Shown here: in pieces, positions 48,481-60,318 of the stretch
Layout: each line of letters begins with the position of its first letter
How positions within the stretch are numbered: the stretch's first letter is position 1
Origin: Dillenia suffruticosa
Lineage: Eukaryota; Streptophyta; Magnoliopsida; Dilleniales; Dilleniaceae
Direction: 5' to 3'
Assembly: GCA_033439265.1 (NCBI GenBank)
Contig: JAVTVX010000010.1
Coordinates: forward strand, 2,046,001-2,110,000
DNA: 64,000 nt
Translations under genes and position numbers: made by a program
Notes under the pieces: model-generated
The model's database searches: none
The model's input: the letters and a program-made list of their open reading frames with translations, nothing else
Told to the model about the DNA's origin: nothing

Positions 48481-48790
48481 CACAAGAGTGTCAACAAAAA
48501 GAATTTGGTATTTTAACTTGGAATTATATTACTCAATTTGGGGCATAAGATTGAGAGAGAGTGTTAAGTAAACAATTGTAAATGTTGGGTTACCACTTTA
48601 TAAAACTAGTGGATTGTATTAAGTGTTTTAATTGGAGGATTCTAAATTGTAAATGTAGATGAAGCTTAAGAGTGGATGTATACCGAGAAAGACGAAACCA
48701 CTATAAATCATTGTGTACTACTTCCTCTCATTCTCTATACTCTTTTTTATTTTTAGTCCAAAATCCTGAAATTTTTCTAAAGGGGTAAAA
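48481..48790 (+). mobile_element. LTR-like fragment, partial duplicate of segment A's 3' part
   Basis: Repeats the AGAGTGGATGTATACC...GAAACCACTATAAATC module of segment A at about 48671-48711 with a similar C/T-rich tail, so the 3' LTR portion occurs twice in a row. Confidence 0.4.
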
Positions 48791-49317
48791 GAACTATTCC
48801 ACCCATCTAGGTTTATGTTAAGTGGGGTTTCAAAAAAAAAAATTATAGAGTTATAAAAGTTCTACAAAAAAAATAAAAGTATGAATATATTAAAAAAATA
48901 ATAAAAATATAAAAACTTATTAATTTATATGTAACTCTTTTATGTGATATGTTGGTATTCTGTAGTTCCTTATTATATTAGATCCAACGTCATGACTTAA
49001 TATTTATGCTATATAATTTTTGAGGATGGTAATAGATATCTCGAAAAGCCTAATTTGGATAAATTAGCATCTGATCAAATTATGGAAAAAAAATTCGAGA
49101 GAAAACAAATTCATGCATCTTTCTCTTATCAAAAACTTGTCAAGAACATAGAATCTAAAGCCTAATTTGAATCATTGCTTCATCGCATTACAACTATAAT
49201 TAGAATTTGAAGCCATAGAACATGAGGAAGACTTGTTGAAGATGAGAGAGAGAGTAGTAGAGAAGAAGAAGAAGAAGAAGAAGAAGAAGAAGAAGAAGAA
49301 GAAGAAGAAGAAAATTC
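48791..49317. other. AT-rich spacer before the tRNA array
   Basis: No gene is recognised. It ends in a GAA microsatellite abutting the array. Confidence 0.5.
49260..49313. repeat. (GAA)n microsatellite at the array edge
   Basis: About 17 GAA triplets immediately before the first recognisable array sequence. Confidence 0.95.
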
Positions 49318-49975
49318 GACCAGATGGCAGATGGGTCTAACAGATTGAAAGGAGACGGTTGGAGAAAATGATATATTTTGGGAAAAAGACTTGATGAGAG
49401 ATGTACCTCACGGATTGAAGTAAGATAGTCGGAGAAAATGAAAAATTGTAGGAAAAACTTGCTGATGTCGGGGATTGAACAAGGGTCACCCGCGTGATAG
49501 ACGGGATTGCACTATCCAACAACGATTGTTGGAAACAACAAAAAATTTTCAAAACGATATGATGACAAATGTGTCAAATAGATTGAAGTGAGATGGTTAG
49601 AGAAAATAAAAAATTTTAAGAAAAACTTGCCGTTGTTGGGTATTGAACCTGGGTTGCCCACATGACAAGCAAGAATACTCAACACTATACTACAATGACA
49701 GTTGGAAATGGTGAAAAATCTTGGAAAAGGACTTTATGACAGATGCGTCCAATAGATTGAAGTGAGATAGTTGGAGAAAATGAAAAATTTTGAAAAAACT
49801 CACCACTGCCGGGGATCGAACTAGGGTCGCCAACATGACAAGTGAGAATACTCAACACTATACAACAACAACCGTAGGAAATGGTGAAAAATTTTGGGAA
49901 AAATACTTGATGACAAATGTGTTCAATAGATTGAGGCGACATGGTTGGAGAAAATGCAAAATTTTAAGAAAAGCT

Positions 49976-50047
49976 CACCGTTGCCAGGGATCTAACCCGA
50001 GTTGCCCGCGTGACAGGCAGGAATATACACCACTATACTACAATGAC
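49976..50047 (-). pseudogene. tRNA-Asp(GTC) relic with intact anticodon stem
   Basis: Full 72 nt. The anticodon stem still pairs fully (CCTGC/GCGGG) with loop CTGTCAC. The acceptor has one mismatch, the T-stem one, and the T-loop has lost the C of TTCGA. A covariance-model search might score it as a weak tRNA. Confidence 0.7.
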
Positions 50048-50149
50048 CATTGGGAATGAAGAAAAATTTTGAGAAAAGACTTGACGATAGATGTGTCTAA
50101 TAGGTTGAGGAGGCATGGTTTGAGAAAATGAAAAATTTTGTGAAAAACT

Positions 50150-50221
50150 CGCCTCAGTTGGGGATCAAACCCGAGTTGCCTACGTCACAGGCGGGAATAT
50201 TGTCCACTATACTACAAAGAT
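50150..50221 (-). pseudogene. tRNA-Asp relic with anticodon changed to GTG
   Basis: The loop reads CTGTGAC, so the anticodon would be GTG (His). The anticodon stem CCCGC/GTAGG is broken, so translation use is unlikely. Confidence 0.75.
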
Positions 50222-51426
50222 AGTTAGTAACAAAAAAATATTTTGGGAAAATGAATTAATGATAGATGTGTCTAACAGATTGAGGCACATGGTTGAAGAA
50301 AATGAAAAATTTTGGGAAAAACTCACTGTTGTCAGGGATCAAACCCAGGTCACCTGCGTAACAGGCAGGAATATTTATCACTAGACTACAATGATCATTG
50401 GAAATAGTGAAAATTATTGAGAAAAGACTTGATGATAGATGTGTCCAATAGATTGAGGCAACATGGCTAAAGAAAATTACAAATTTTGTGTAAAACTTGT
50501 CGCCGCCGTCGCTTGTATAACAGTAGCAATACTCACTACTATACTACAATGACAATTGGAAACAATGAAAAATTTTGGGAAAAACACTTGATGACAAATG
50601 TGTCCAACAGATTGAGGATTCAGGAAGAAACTCGTGACAAGCGGAAACCCTTACCACTATATTATAATGACTTTTGGGAATGGTGAAAAATTTTGAGAAA
50701 AACACTTGATGACAAAAGTGTCAAATAGAGTGATATGACATGGCTGGAGAAAATAAAACATTTTGGAAAGAACTCACCGTTACTGGGGATCGAACTTGGG
50801 TCACCCACATGATAAGCGGGAATATTCACCACTATACTACAATGACTGTTGGAAATAGTGAAAATATTGGGAAAAAGACTTGACGACTGATGTGTCTAAT
50901 ACATTAAGGCAACATGGTTAGAGAAAAAGAAAAATTTCGTGAAAAACTCATCATTGAAGGGGATCGAACCTAAGTCGCCCACATGATAGGTGGGAATACT
51001 GACTACTATACTACAATGGTTGTTGGTAATGGTGAAAAATTTTAGGAAAAAGAATCGATGATAGATGTTTCCAACAGATTAAGTTACATGGTTGGAGAAA
51101 ATGAGAAACTTAGGTAAAACTCACCGTTGCTAGGGATCCAATCCGTGTCGCTTGCGTGACAGGCATGAATACTCAACTATTTTACAACGACCGTTGGGAA
51201 CAGTGGACTTGACGATAGATGTGTCTAATAGAATAAGGCGACATGGTTGGAGAAAATGAAAAATTTTGGGAAGTACTTGAGGTTGCTTGGGATCGAAACC
51301 AGGTCGCCCGCGTGACAAGTAGGAATACTCACCATTATACTACAACGATTGTTGGGAACGGAGAAAATTTTTTGGAAAAACACTTGATGACAGTTGTGTC
51401 CAACAGATTAAGGTGACAAGGTCGAA

Positions 51427-53168
51427 GATCTATGTTGACCAATTTTAACCTAACTCTAGACACGTCGAGTAATTAATGACCTTTATCGACCTGTATCATA
51501 GAAACATAATACATATTCTAAGTAGATATATGTCAACATACCCGTGAATACATCTACCTATCTCACACAACGACCTGAATCCTAAAACACATTGACCTGA
51601 TTTGCTTTAGATGGATAAATTTAAATTACCATGTTGATCAATTTTAAAAGCATAAAGACCCACTTTCAAAACACGTTGACATGCACCAGGCAAAAATCCA
51701 AGGAGGTCAACATGCTCGAAGACTTATCGACCTGATTCCCTTATTTCTTCAAAGACACACAACGACTTGTGTTATTAACCTTGTCGACATAAAAATACAC
51801 ATCGACCTATTTTATGAGACATGCCCACTAATTTTAAAAAGGCACAAAAGTATGTCGATGTGAGACTAAGACATGTCGACTTGATATAATGTTGCTTACA
51901 TATCACACATTGACATGATATTTAATCTTGTCGATATACCCAACAAATCGACTAATTTTAGAAGACAAGTTCACCAATTTTTGATCTGCATAGTAACATG
52001 TCGATGCATATACTAAACGTGTCAACCTGATGTTAATTGACTCTTTAAGATCACACATCGACCTGCTCTTGATCTTGTCGACTTGCATAAACACATCGAC
52101 CAATTCAATAGAACAGGACCACAAATTTAGCACACAGGATTGTGTTGATATGTAGTTAAAGCTTGTCGACTTAGGGTATTGATTTTCAAAGAATGTCATG
52201 TCGATATCCACTAGAAACATGTCGACAGATTAGAACATATTGACCAATTTAAATCTACGTGTCCACCTATTTAATTTGGTATATACTCTTGTCGACCTAG
52301 ATATAGACTTGTCGACCTGACAATACTAAATTTTTAAATTCAAGTCGATATGCTATTTAAATGTGTCAACTCAAAATTGTCAGAAAATAAATTTTTGAAA
52401 CAGATTTGAACACAATTGTAATTTTCTTTTTTTGAATCTCTGAATATTTCTATTTTGATCAAATCTAACATTCAAATGTAGTAAAAATGAATTTTGATTG
52501 GTTAACATCAAAGTGGCTCCAGTGGGAGAATGGAGTTTCGACGTAAAAAATGGGTACTGTTGCATAGAATATTAATGGTGGACATTAAATGTGAAACGTT
52601 TGAATTCAACAACCCTTAAACGAGTCTTTTCAATACCACAATAAATACCAAAGAAGAGAAATGAAGAGAGGGAGGCGAGTGAATGCTCAATTGAATCTCT
52701 GAACAAATTCTTTACTTGTATTTATTGCTCACTTTTGTATTTCAATTCCCAATCTCTTTTGAGTATTTTTAAGGTTAAAATTAATTTTATCAAATCTAAG
52801 GATTAAAGACTCTCATCTTTGACATTCTCTTCTTACTTGAGTGATAGTTCAAAAAGCCCAAAAAGTATGGATCACTGTTTTGGGTCTAATGTGAGAAAAC
52901 CAAACTGTGAACCATTGAAGAGTGGTGTTGAGTAGAAATACTATAAGGTTTAATTTAAACTTGCAATCAAGTTGTATCATCAAATTGATAGTGAAAAATC
53001 CAGGGGGAATCTTGAAGTGGACATATATCTAGTTTGGTGGAACCGCTATAAAAATGTTTGAGTGTTCTTTGTTTTTCTGTTTTAATTCTTGAACTGATTT
53101 GTTGTAAGATTTTTATTTACGAAAATTTTTAAAATATCTATATTCAACTATTCACCCTCCTCTAGTTG
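51427..53168 (+). mobile_element. LTR-like segment B inserted in the tRNA array
   Basis: Unit sequence stops near 51426 and resumes near 53169. The insert has the same character as segment A at 46.8 kb: many TGTCGACCTG / CATCGACC motifs (about 51460-52375), then AGTGGACATATATC...GGAACCGCTATAAA (about 53018-53052) and CACCCTCCTCTAG. No coding domains; probably a solo LTR. Boundaries are accurate to about 10 bp, and no target-site duplication was found. Confidence 0.55.
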
Positions 53169-54936
53169 AATATCAAAAAATTTTGAAAAAAAATACTTGA
53201 TAACAGATTGGTCCAACAGGTTCAGGCATGTGGTTAGCGAAAATGAAAAATTTTGTAAAAACTCACTGTTGTCGAGGATGAAACCCGGATCACCTGTGTG
53301 ACAAGCGGGAATACTCACCACTATACTACGATGATTGTTGGGAATAATGAAAAATTTTGGGGAAAAAACAAGACTACAGATATGTCTAATAGATTGAGGT
53401 AACATGGTTAGAGAAAATGAAAAATTTGGAAAAAAACTCATCGTTCCTGTGGATCAAACCTGGGTCACCTACATAACAGGCGGGAGTACTTACCATTATA
53501 CTACAATGACTGTTGGGAATAATGAAAAATTTTGGGAAAAAGACATGATGACAGACGTGCCTACAAGGGTCGCGTGCATGATTGTTTGGAATAGCCACCA
53601 CTATACAACACGGATTGTTGGGAATGGTGAAAAGTTTTGGGACTAATGCTTGACGACAGATGTGTTTAATAGATTGAGGCAACATTGTTAGAGAAAAGGA
53701 AAAATTTTGTGAAAAAGACGCCATTTTCGAGGATTGAACTCGGGTTGCTTGGTGATAGGCGGGAAAAATCACTACTACACTACAACGACCATTGGTAATG
53801 GTAAAAAGTTTGAGGAAAAAGAATTGATGACAGAGGTTTCCAACAAATTGAGGAACATGGTTAGAGAAAATGTAAAATTTTAGTAAAAACTAGCCATTGT
53901 TGGGGATCAAATTTCGGTCACCCGCATGACAAGCTAAAATGTTCACCACTATTTTATAACGATTGTTTGGAACGGTGAAAAATTTTTGGAAAAACACTTG
54001 ATGACAGTTGTGTCGAATAGATTGAGGCGACATGGTTCAAGAAAATGTAAAATTGTTGGAAGAACTCACCATTGCTAGTGATCGAATCAGGTCACCCATG
54101 TGATAGACGAGAATACTCACCCCTATACTACAACCACTATTGGATATGGTGAAGAATTTTAGAAAAAATATTTGATGATAGATGTGTCTCAAAGATTGTG
54201 GCAACATAGTTGGAGAAAATGAAAAATTTTGGGAAGAACTTGCTATTATCGTGAATCGAACACTGGTCAGCAGCGAGACAGGCAAAAATACTCACCACTA
54301 TATTATAATGACTATTGAGTATGGTAAAAAATTCTAAGAAAAAGACTTTCAATATGTGTCTAATAAATTGAGACAACATAGTCAGAGAAAATGAAAAATT
54401 TTGTTTGAAACTCACTGTTACCATGGATTGAACTCGTTTTGCTCGTGTAACAGATGGGAATATTTACTTGTATACAATAATGACAATTGGTAAAGCGGAA
54501 AATTTTTAGGAAAAAGAATTGATGATTGATGTGTCCAACAAGGTTTGACGTGGTTGGCGAAAATGAATAATTTTGTAAAAATCTTGCTGTTGCCGAGGAT
54601 CAAACCAGGATCATCCGCGTGACAGACGGGAATATTCAACACTATACTACGATAACTGTTGGAAATAATTAAAATTTTTAGGAAAAAGACATGACGACAG
54701 ATGTGTCTAATTGATTGAGGCAATATGGTTAGAGAAAATGAAAAATTTGAAAAAAAAAACTCGCCTTTGCTGGGGATATAACCCGGGTCACCCGCGAGAT
54801 AAATGGGAATACTCACCACTATACTACAATAACTGTTGGGAATAATGAAAAATTTTGGTAAAAAGACATGACGACAGACGTGTCTAATAATTTGAGGCAA
54901 CATGGTTCGAGAAAATAAAAAATTTTGGGAAAAACT

Positions 54937-55008
54937 CGCCGTTGTCGGGGATGGAACCCGGGTCACCCGCATGACAGACGGGAATACTCACCACTATACT
55001 ATAACGAC
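54937..55008 (-). pseudogene. Near-intact tRNA-Asp(GTC) with damaged B box
   Basis: The anticodon arm pairs (CCCGT/GCGGG, one G-T). The T-loop is TTCCATC instead of TTCGATC, and the T-stem and acceptor have one mismatch each. The lost B-box G should impair TFIIIC binding. Confidence 0.7.
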
Positions 55009-56502
55009 TGTTGGTAATTGTGAAAAGTTTTTGGAAAAAGACATGACGACAGATGTGTCTAATAGATTGAGGCAACAGGGTTGGATAAAATGAAAAATTT
55101 TGTGAAAAACTTGCCTTTGCAGGGGATAGAAAAAGGGTTGCCTGCATGACTGCTTGGAATACCCACTACTATACAACACGGATTATTGGGAACGGTGAAA
55201 AGTTTTGAGAATGATACTTGATGACAGATGTGTCTAAAAGATTGTGGTAACATCATTGGAGAAAAGGAAAAATTTTGTGAAAAAGACGCCGTTGTCGGGG
55301 ATAGAACCTGGGTTGCCCGTGTGACAGGCGAGAATACTCACCACTATACTATAACGACTATTGGGAAAAATGAAAAATTTTGGGAAAAAGACATGACGAC
55401 AGACATGTCTAATAGATTGTGGCAACATGGCTTGAGAAAATGAAAAATTTTGGGAAACTCGCTATTGCTAGGGATTGAACTCGAGTCGCGTGCATGACAA
55501 ACGGGATTGGTCACCTCTATACTACAATGATTGTTGGTAATGGTGTAAAATTTTGTGAAAATGACATGACGACAGATGTGTCTAATAGATTGGGGAAACA
55601 GGGTTGGAGAAAATGAAAAAGTTTGCCAAAAGCTCGCCATTGTGGGGGATTGAACAAGGGTCGCATGCATGATTGCTTGGAATACCCACCACTATACAAC
55701 ACGGATTATTGGGAATGGTGAAAAGTTTTGGGACTAATGCTTGATGACAAATGTGTCTAATAGATTGAGGCAATATCGTTAGAGAAAAGGAAATATTTTG
55801 TGAAAAAGACGGCATTGCAAAGGATCGAACCCAGGTTGCTCGTGTGACAAGCAGGAAAAATCATTATTATACTACAACGACCGTTGGTAATGGTAAAAAA
55901 TTTGAGGAAAAAGAATTGATAACAGAGGTTTCCAACAGATTGAGGAACATGGTTTGAGAAAATGTAAAATTTTAGTAAAAACTAGCCGTTGTTGGGGATC
56001 AAATCTCGATCACCTATGTGACAGGCTGAAATGCTCACAACTATTATATAACGATTGTTGGGAATGGTGAAAAATTTTTGGAAAAACACTTAATGACAGT
56101 TGTGTCCAATAGATTGAGGCGAAATGGTTAAAGAAAATGTTAAATTTTTGAAGAAGTCACCATTGCTGGTGATCGATTTGGGTTACTTACATGATAGACG
56201 AGAATATTCACCACTATACTACAACCACTGTTGGATATGGTGAAGAATTTTGGAAAAATATTTGATGACAGATGTGTTTAAGAGAATGTGGCAATATGGT
56301 TGCAAAAAATGAAAAATTTTGTGAAGAACTCACTATTATTGTGAATCGAACACAAGTCAATTACGAGACAGGCAGAAATACTCTCCACTATATTGCAATG
56401 ACTATTCGGTATGGTAAAAAATTCTGAGAAAAAGACTTTCGATATATGTGTCTAATAAATTGAGACAACATGTTTGGAGAAAATGAAAAATTTTGGTAAA
56501 CT

Positions 56503-56574
56503 CGCCGTTGCCGGGGATCAAACACGGGTCACCTGTGTGACAGGCGGGAATACTCACCACTATACTACAACGAT
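56503..56574 (-). pseudogene. Near-intact tRNA-Asp(GTC), 5' base and stems altered
   Basis: Differs from the intact units at few positions: first base A (A-C mismatch), anticodon stem CCCGC/ACAGG with two mismatches, T-loop TTTGATC. Confidence 0.7.
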
Positions 56575-57021
56575 TGTGGGTAATGGTGAAAAATTTTGGG
56601 AAAAAGACATGATAGATATGTCTAATAGATTGAGGCAATAGAGTTGGAGAAAATGAAAATATTTGCAAAAAACTCACCTTTGCGGGGGGTCGAAAAAGAG
56701 TCGCATGCATGATTGCTTGAATTACCCACCACTATACAACACATATTGTTGGGAAGGGTGAAAAGTTTTGGGAATAATACTTGATGACAGATGTGTCTCA
56801 AAGATTGAGGCAATATCATTCGAGAAAGGAAAAATTTTATGAAAAAGACGCCGCTCTCAGGGATCAAACCAGGGTTGCCCGTATAATAGGCGGGAATACT
56901 CACCACTATAGTACAATGACTTCTGGGAATAATGAAAAATTTTGGGAAAAAGACATGACGATAGACATGTTAAATAAATTGTGGCAACATGGCTCGAGAA
57001 AATGAAAAATTTTGGGAAACT

Positions 57022-57093
57022 CACCATTGCCCGAGATCAAACTCGGGTCGTCCGCGTGACAATTGGGAATACTCACCACTATACTACAACGAC
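57022..57093 (-). pseudogene. Near-intact tRNA-Asp(GTC), broken anticodon stem
   Basis: Acceptor (with G-T pairs) and T-stem (CCGAG/CTCGG) are fully paired, but the anticodon stem CCCAA/GCGGA has three mismatches. Confidence 0.7.
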
Positions 57094-57337
57094 TGTTCGT
57101 AATGGTTAAAAATTTTAGGAAAAAGATATGACGACAGATGTGTCTAACAGATTGCGGCAACAAGGTTGGACAAAATGAAAAATTTGTAAAAAGCTCACCG
57201 TTATCGGGGATCGAATCCGTTTTTCTCGTGTGAAAGATGGGAATACTTACTTGTATACAACATCCAGTATTGGTAAATGTGAAAAGTTTCGGGAAAAAGA
57301 ATTAATAATAGATGTGCCTGTCTCGCAATTGAAAAAA

Positions 57338-57409
57338 CTCACTGTAGTATAGTGGTGAGTATTCCCGCTTGTCACGAGGGCAATCCGGGTTTGATCCCTA
57401 GCAACCGCG
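57338..57409 (+). pseudogene. Inverted tRNA-Asp(GTC) unit, the only plus-strand copy
   Basis: Reads TGTAGTATAGTGGTGAGTAT and anticodon loop TTGTCAC on the + strand, with T-arm GGGTTTGATCCC and a T-run (AGTTTTTTT) directly after, so the whole gene-plus-terminator is flipped. It faces the minus-strand unit at 57451. The acceptor stem is mismatched (CTCACTG at the 5' end). Confidence 0.85.
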
Positions 57410-57450
57410 AGTTTTTTTACAAAATTTTTCAATTTCACCAACTACATGAC

Positions 57451-57522
57451 GACTGTTGCCGGGGATCACACCCGGATCACCCGCGTGAGAGGTGGGAATA
57501 CTCACCACAATATTATGATGAC
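57451..57522 (-). pseudogene. tRNA-Asp relic with anticodon changed to CTC
   Basis: The loop reads CTCTCAC, so the anticodon would be CTC (Glu). The anticodon stem has one mismatch and the B box is GTGTGATCC. Confidence 0.75.
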
Positions 57523-57625
57523 TGTTGGAAATAATGAAAAATTTTAAGAAAAAGACAGGATGACAGATGCGTTAAATAGATTGAGGCAACATGGATAGAG
57601 AAAATGAAAAATTTGGGAAAAAACT

Positions 57626-57697
57626 CACCGTTGCTGGGGATCGAACCTAGGTCACACGCGTGACAGGTGGGAATACTCACCACTATACTACAATGAC
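57626..57697 (-). pseudogene. tRNA-Asp(GTC) relic at the position that is intact in later repeats
   Basis: Same slot as 59198, 60771 and 62339. B box GGTTCGATCC is kept, but acceptor, anticodon and T stems each carry mismatches. Confidence 0.75.
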
Positions 57698-57802
57698 TGT
57701 TGGGAATAATGAAATATTTGGGGAAAAAGACATGACGTCTGACGTGTTTAATAGATTGAGGCAACATGGTTTGATAAAAATAAAAATTTTTTTTGAAGAA
57801 CT

Positions 57803-59095
57803 CATCGTTGTCGGGGATCCAACCCTGGCCGGCCGCGTAATAGTTTGAAATACTCACTGCTATAATACAACGACTATTGGTAATGGTGAAAATTTTGGGG
57901 AAAAAGACATGACGACAGATGTGTCTAATAGATTGAGGCAACATGGTTGGATAAAATAAAAAATTTTGTGAAAAACTCGCAATTGCGGGGGATCGAACAA
58001 GGGTTGGGTGCATGACTGCTTGAGATACCCACCACTATACAACCTGTATCGTTGGGAATGGTGAAAAGTTTTGGGAATAATACTTGATAACTGATGTATC
58101 TAATAGATTGAGGCAACATCATTGGAGAAAAGGAAAAATTCTATGAAAAAGATGCCGTTGTCGGGGATTGAAGCCGCGTTGCCCATGTAACCGGTGGGAA
58201 AAATCACTACTATACTACAATGACCGTTGGTAATGGTAAAAAATTTGAGAAAAAAGAATTGATGATATAGGTGTCTAACACATTGAGAAACATGGTTGGA
58301 GAAAGAATAAAATTTTATTAAAAACTAGCCGTTGGCATGGATCTAATGTGGGTCATCTGCGTGATAGGTTAGAATACTAACCACTATTCTAAAATGATTG
58401 TTGGGAACGGTGAAAATATTTTTGAAAAACAATTGATGATAGTTGTGTTCAACAGATTGAGTCGACATGGTGGAAAAAAATGTAGAATTTATCGAAGAAC
58501 TCACCGTTGCCGAAGATCAAACCAGGTCACCCGTGTGATAGATGAGAATACTCACCATTATACTGCAACCACAATTAGATATGGTGAAAAATTTATGAAA
58601 AAATATTTGATGAAAAAAATGTTTATGAGATTGAGGCAACATGGTTGGAGAAATGAAAAATTTTAGGAAGAACTCGCAATTACCATGAATCAAACACGAG
58701 TCACCCACAAGACAGGTAGGAATACTTACTACTAAATTACTACGACTGTTGGGAACGGTGAATAATTTTGAGAAAAAGACTTTCGATAGATGTGTCTATT
58801 ACATTGAGGCATCATGGTCGGAGAAAATGAAAAATTTTGTCAGAAACTCATCGTTTACCAGGGATCGAACCCATATTGCCCATGTGACAGATGGGAAGAT
58901 TTACCCGTACACAATAACGACTATTGGTAAAGGTGAAAAGTTTTAAGAAAAAGAATTAATGATAAATGTGTTCATCAGGGGCAGACGTGTGGTTGGCGAA
59001 ATTGAAAAATTTTGTAAAAGACTCGCTGTTGCAGGGGATTACACCCGGATCGTCCGCGCGACAGGTGGGAATACTTACCACAATATTACGACGAC
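57803..59095 (-). pseudogene. Eight decayed tRNA-Asp units
   Basis: Units at 57803 (anticodon ATT), 57978, 58153 (GTT), 58327, 58502 (71 nt), 58675, 58849 (73 nt, extra T in the acceptor) and 59024 (B box lost). Confidence 0.9.
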
Positions 59096-59189
59096 TGTTG
59101 GAAATAATGAAAATTTTAAGAAAAAGACATGACGACAGATGCGTCTAATAGAATGAGGCAACATGGATAGAGAAAATGAAAAATGTGGG

Positions 59190-59195
59190 AAAAAA
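59190..59195 (-). terminator. Pol III T-run after the 59198-59269 tRNA
   Basis: Six A on + (TTTTTT on minus), two bases past the mature 3' end. Confidence 0.85.
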
Positions 59196-59197
59196 CT

Positions 59198-59269
59198 CGC
59201 CGTTGCCGGGGATCGAACCCGGGTCACCCGCGTGACAGGCGGGAATACTCACCACTATACTACAACGAC
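59198..59269 (-). tRNA. tRNA-Asp(GTC), intact
   Basis: 72 nt, equal to the plant cytosolic tRNA-Asp except a D-loop G/A difference (GTGGTGAGTA). Acceptor GTCGTTG/CAACGGC, anticodon stem CCCGC/GCGGG with loop CTGTCAC, T-arm CCGGG-TTCGATC-CCCGG, discriminator G. B box GGTTCGATCC is intact. A CAA motif lies at -5 to -3 (59274-59272) and a T6 stop follows. It decodes GAC/GAU. All expected promoter parts are present, though clustered tRNA genes can be silenced. Confidence 0.96.
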
Positions 59270-59373
59270 TGTTGGGAATAATGAAATATTTGGGGAAAAA
59301 GACATGACGTCTGACGTGTTTAATAGATTGAGGCAACATGGTTTGATAAAAATAAAAATTTTTTTGAAGAACT

Positions 59374-60318
59374 CATTGTTGTCGGGGATCCAACCCTGGC
59401 CGGCCGCGTAATAGTTTGGAATACTCATTGCTATAATACAAAGACTATTGGTATTGGAGAAAATTTTGGGGAAAAAGACATGACGACAGATGTGTCTAAT
59501 AGATTGAGGCAACATGGATGGAGAAAATAAAAAATTTTGTGAAAAACTCGCCACTGCGGGGGGATCGAACAAGGCTTGGGTGCGTGACTGCTTGAAATAC
59601 CCACCACTATACAACCTGGATCGTTGGGAATGGTGAAAAGTTTTGGGAATAATACTCGATGACAGATGTATCTAATAGATTGAGGCAACATCATCGGAGA
59701 AAAGGAAAAATTCGGTGAAAAAGATGCCGTTGTTGGGGATTGAAGCTGCGTTACCCGTATGACCGGTGGTAAAAATCACTACTATAATACAATGACCGTT
59801 GGTAATGGTAAAAAATTTGAGGAAACAGAATTGATGATAGAGGTGTCTAACACATTGAGAAACATGGTTGGAGAAAATATAAAATTTTAGTAAAAACTAG
59901 CCATTGCAAGGGATTGAATTTTGGTCATCCGCACGATAGACGTGAAAACTCACCACTATTCTATAACGATTGTTGGGAACGGTGAAAATTTTTTCGAAAA
60001 ACACTTGATGACAGTTGTGTCCAACAGATTGAGTCGACGTGGTTGAAAAAAAATGTAAAATTTATCGAATAACTCACCGTTGCCGAAGATCGAACTGGGT
60101 GACCCGTGTGATAGATGAGAATACTCACCATTATACTGCAACCACAATTAGATATGGCGAAAAATTTAAGAAAAAATATTTGAGAAAAAAATGTTTATGA
60201 GATTGAGGCAACATGGTTGGAGAAATGAAAAATTTTAGGGAGAAGTAGCTATTACCATGAATCAAACACGAGTCACCCACGAGACAGGTAGGAATACTCA
60301 CTACTAAATTACTACGAC
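59374..60318 (-). pseudogene. Six decayed tRNA-Asp units of repeat copy 1
   Basis: 59374-59445 (anticodon ATT), 59549-59621 (extra G), 59725-59796, 59899-59970, 60075-60145, 60247-60318. Confidence 0.9.

Larger units (their letters stand above)
49460..51349 (-). pseudogene. Twelve decayed tRNA-Asp units, left block
   Basis: Units at 49460-49526 (deletions), 49628-49699, 49801-49872, 49976-50047, 50150-50221, 50324-50395 (anticodon GTT), 50498-50553 (T-arm mostly lost), 50633-50671 (3' half lost), 50775-50846 (ATC), 50949-51020 (ATC), 51122-51191 (2-nt deletion) and 51278-51349. All have mismatched stems. This is the oldest-looking part of the array. Confidence 0.9.
53264..57267 (-). pseudogene. 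Twenty-four decayed tRNA-Asp units, middle block
   Basis: Unit starts (72 nt unless noted): 53264, 53439 (anticodon GTT), 53561 (partial), 53719 (71 nt, ATC), 53892, 54067 (71), 54241, 54413 (GTT), 54585, 54762 (ATC), 54937, 55112, 55287, 55460, 55635 (ATC), 55810, 55984, 56158, 56331, 56503, 56675 (ATC), 56849 (ATT), 57022, 57196. Several are recognisable subtypes that recur in the right-hand higher-order repeat, e.g. 53892 and 55984 (AGCC start), 54067 and 56158 (CAACCAC end), 54241 and 56331 (GTGAATC). Confidence 0.9.
57196..58848 (-). repeat. Older, diverged copy of the nine-unit higher-order repeat
   Basis: Units 57196, 57451, 57626, 57803, 57978, 58153, 58327, 58502 and 58675 follow the same subtype order as the three later copies. 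It is about 80 bp longer because of the inverted unit at 57338-57409. Confidence 0.8.

Noticed and set aside
54418-54972. 184-codon open frame on the minus strand (and many of 60-166 codons from 49.3 kb onwards) as protein genes
   Set aside because: They run through several tRNA-Asp repeats, share the translated tRNA string ACHADDPG/ACHAGDPG, and shift with each unit. No domain, no start context, explained fully by the array.
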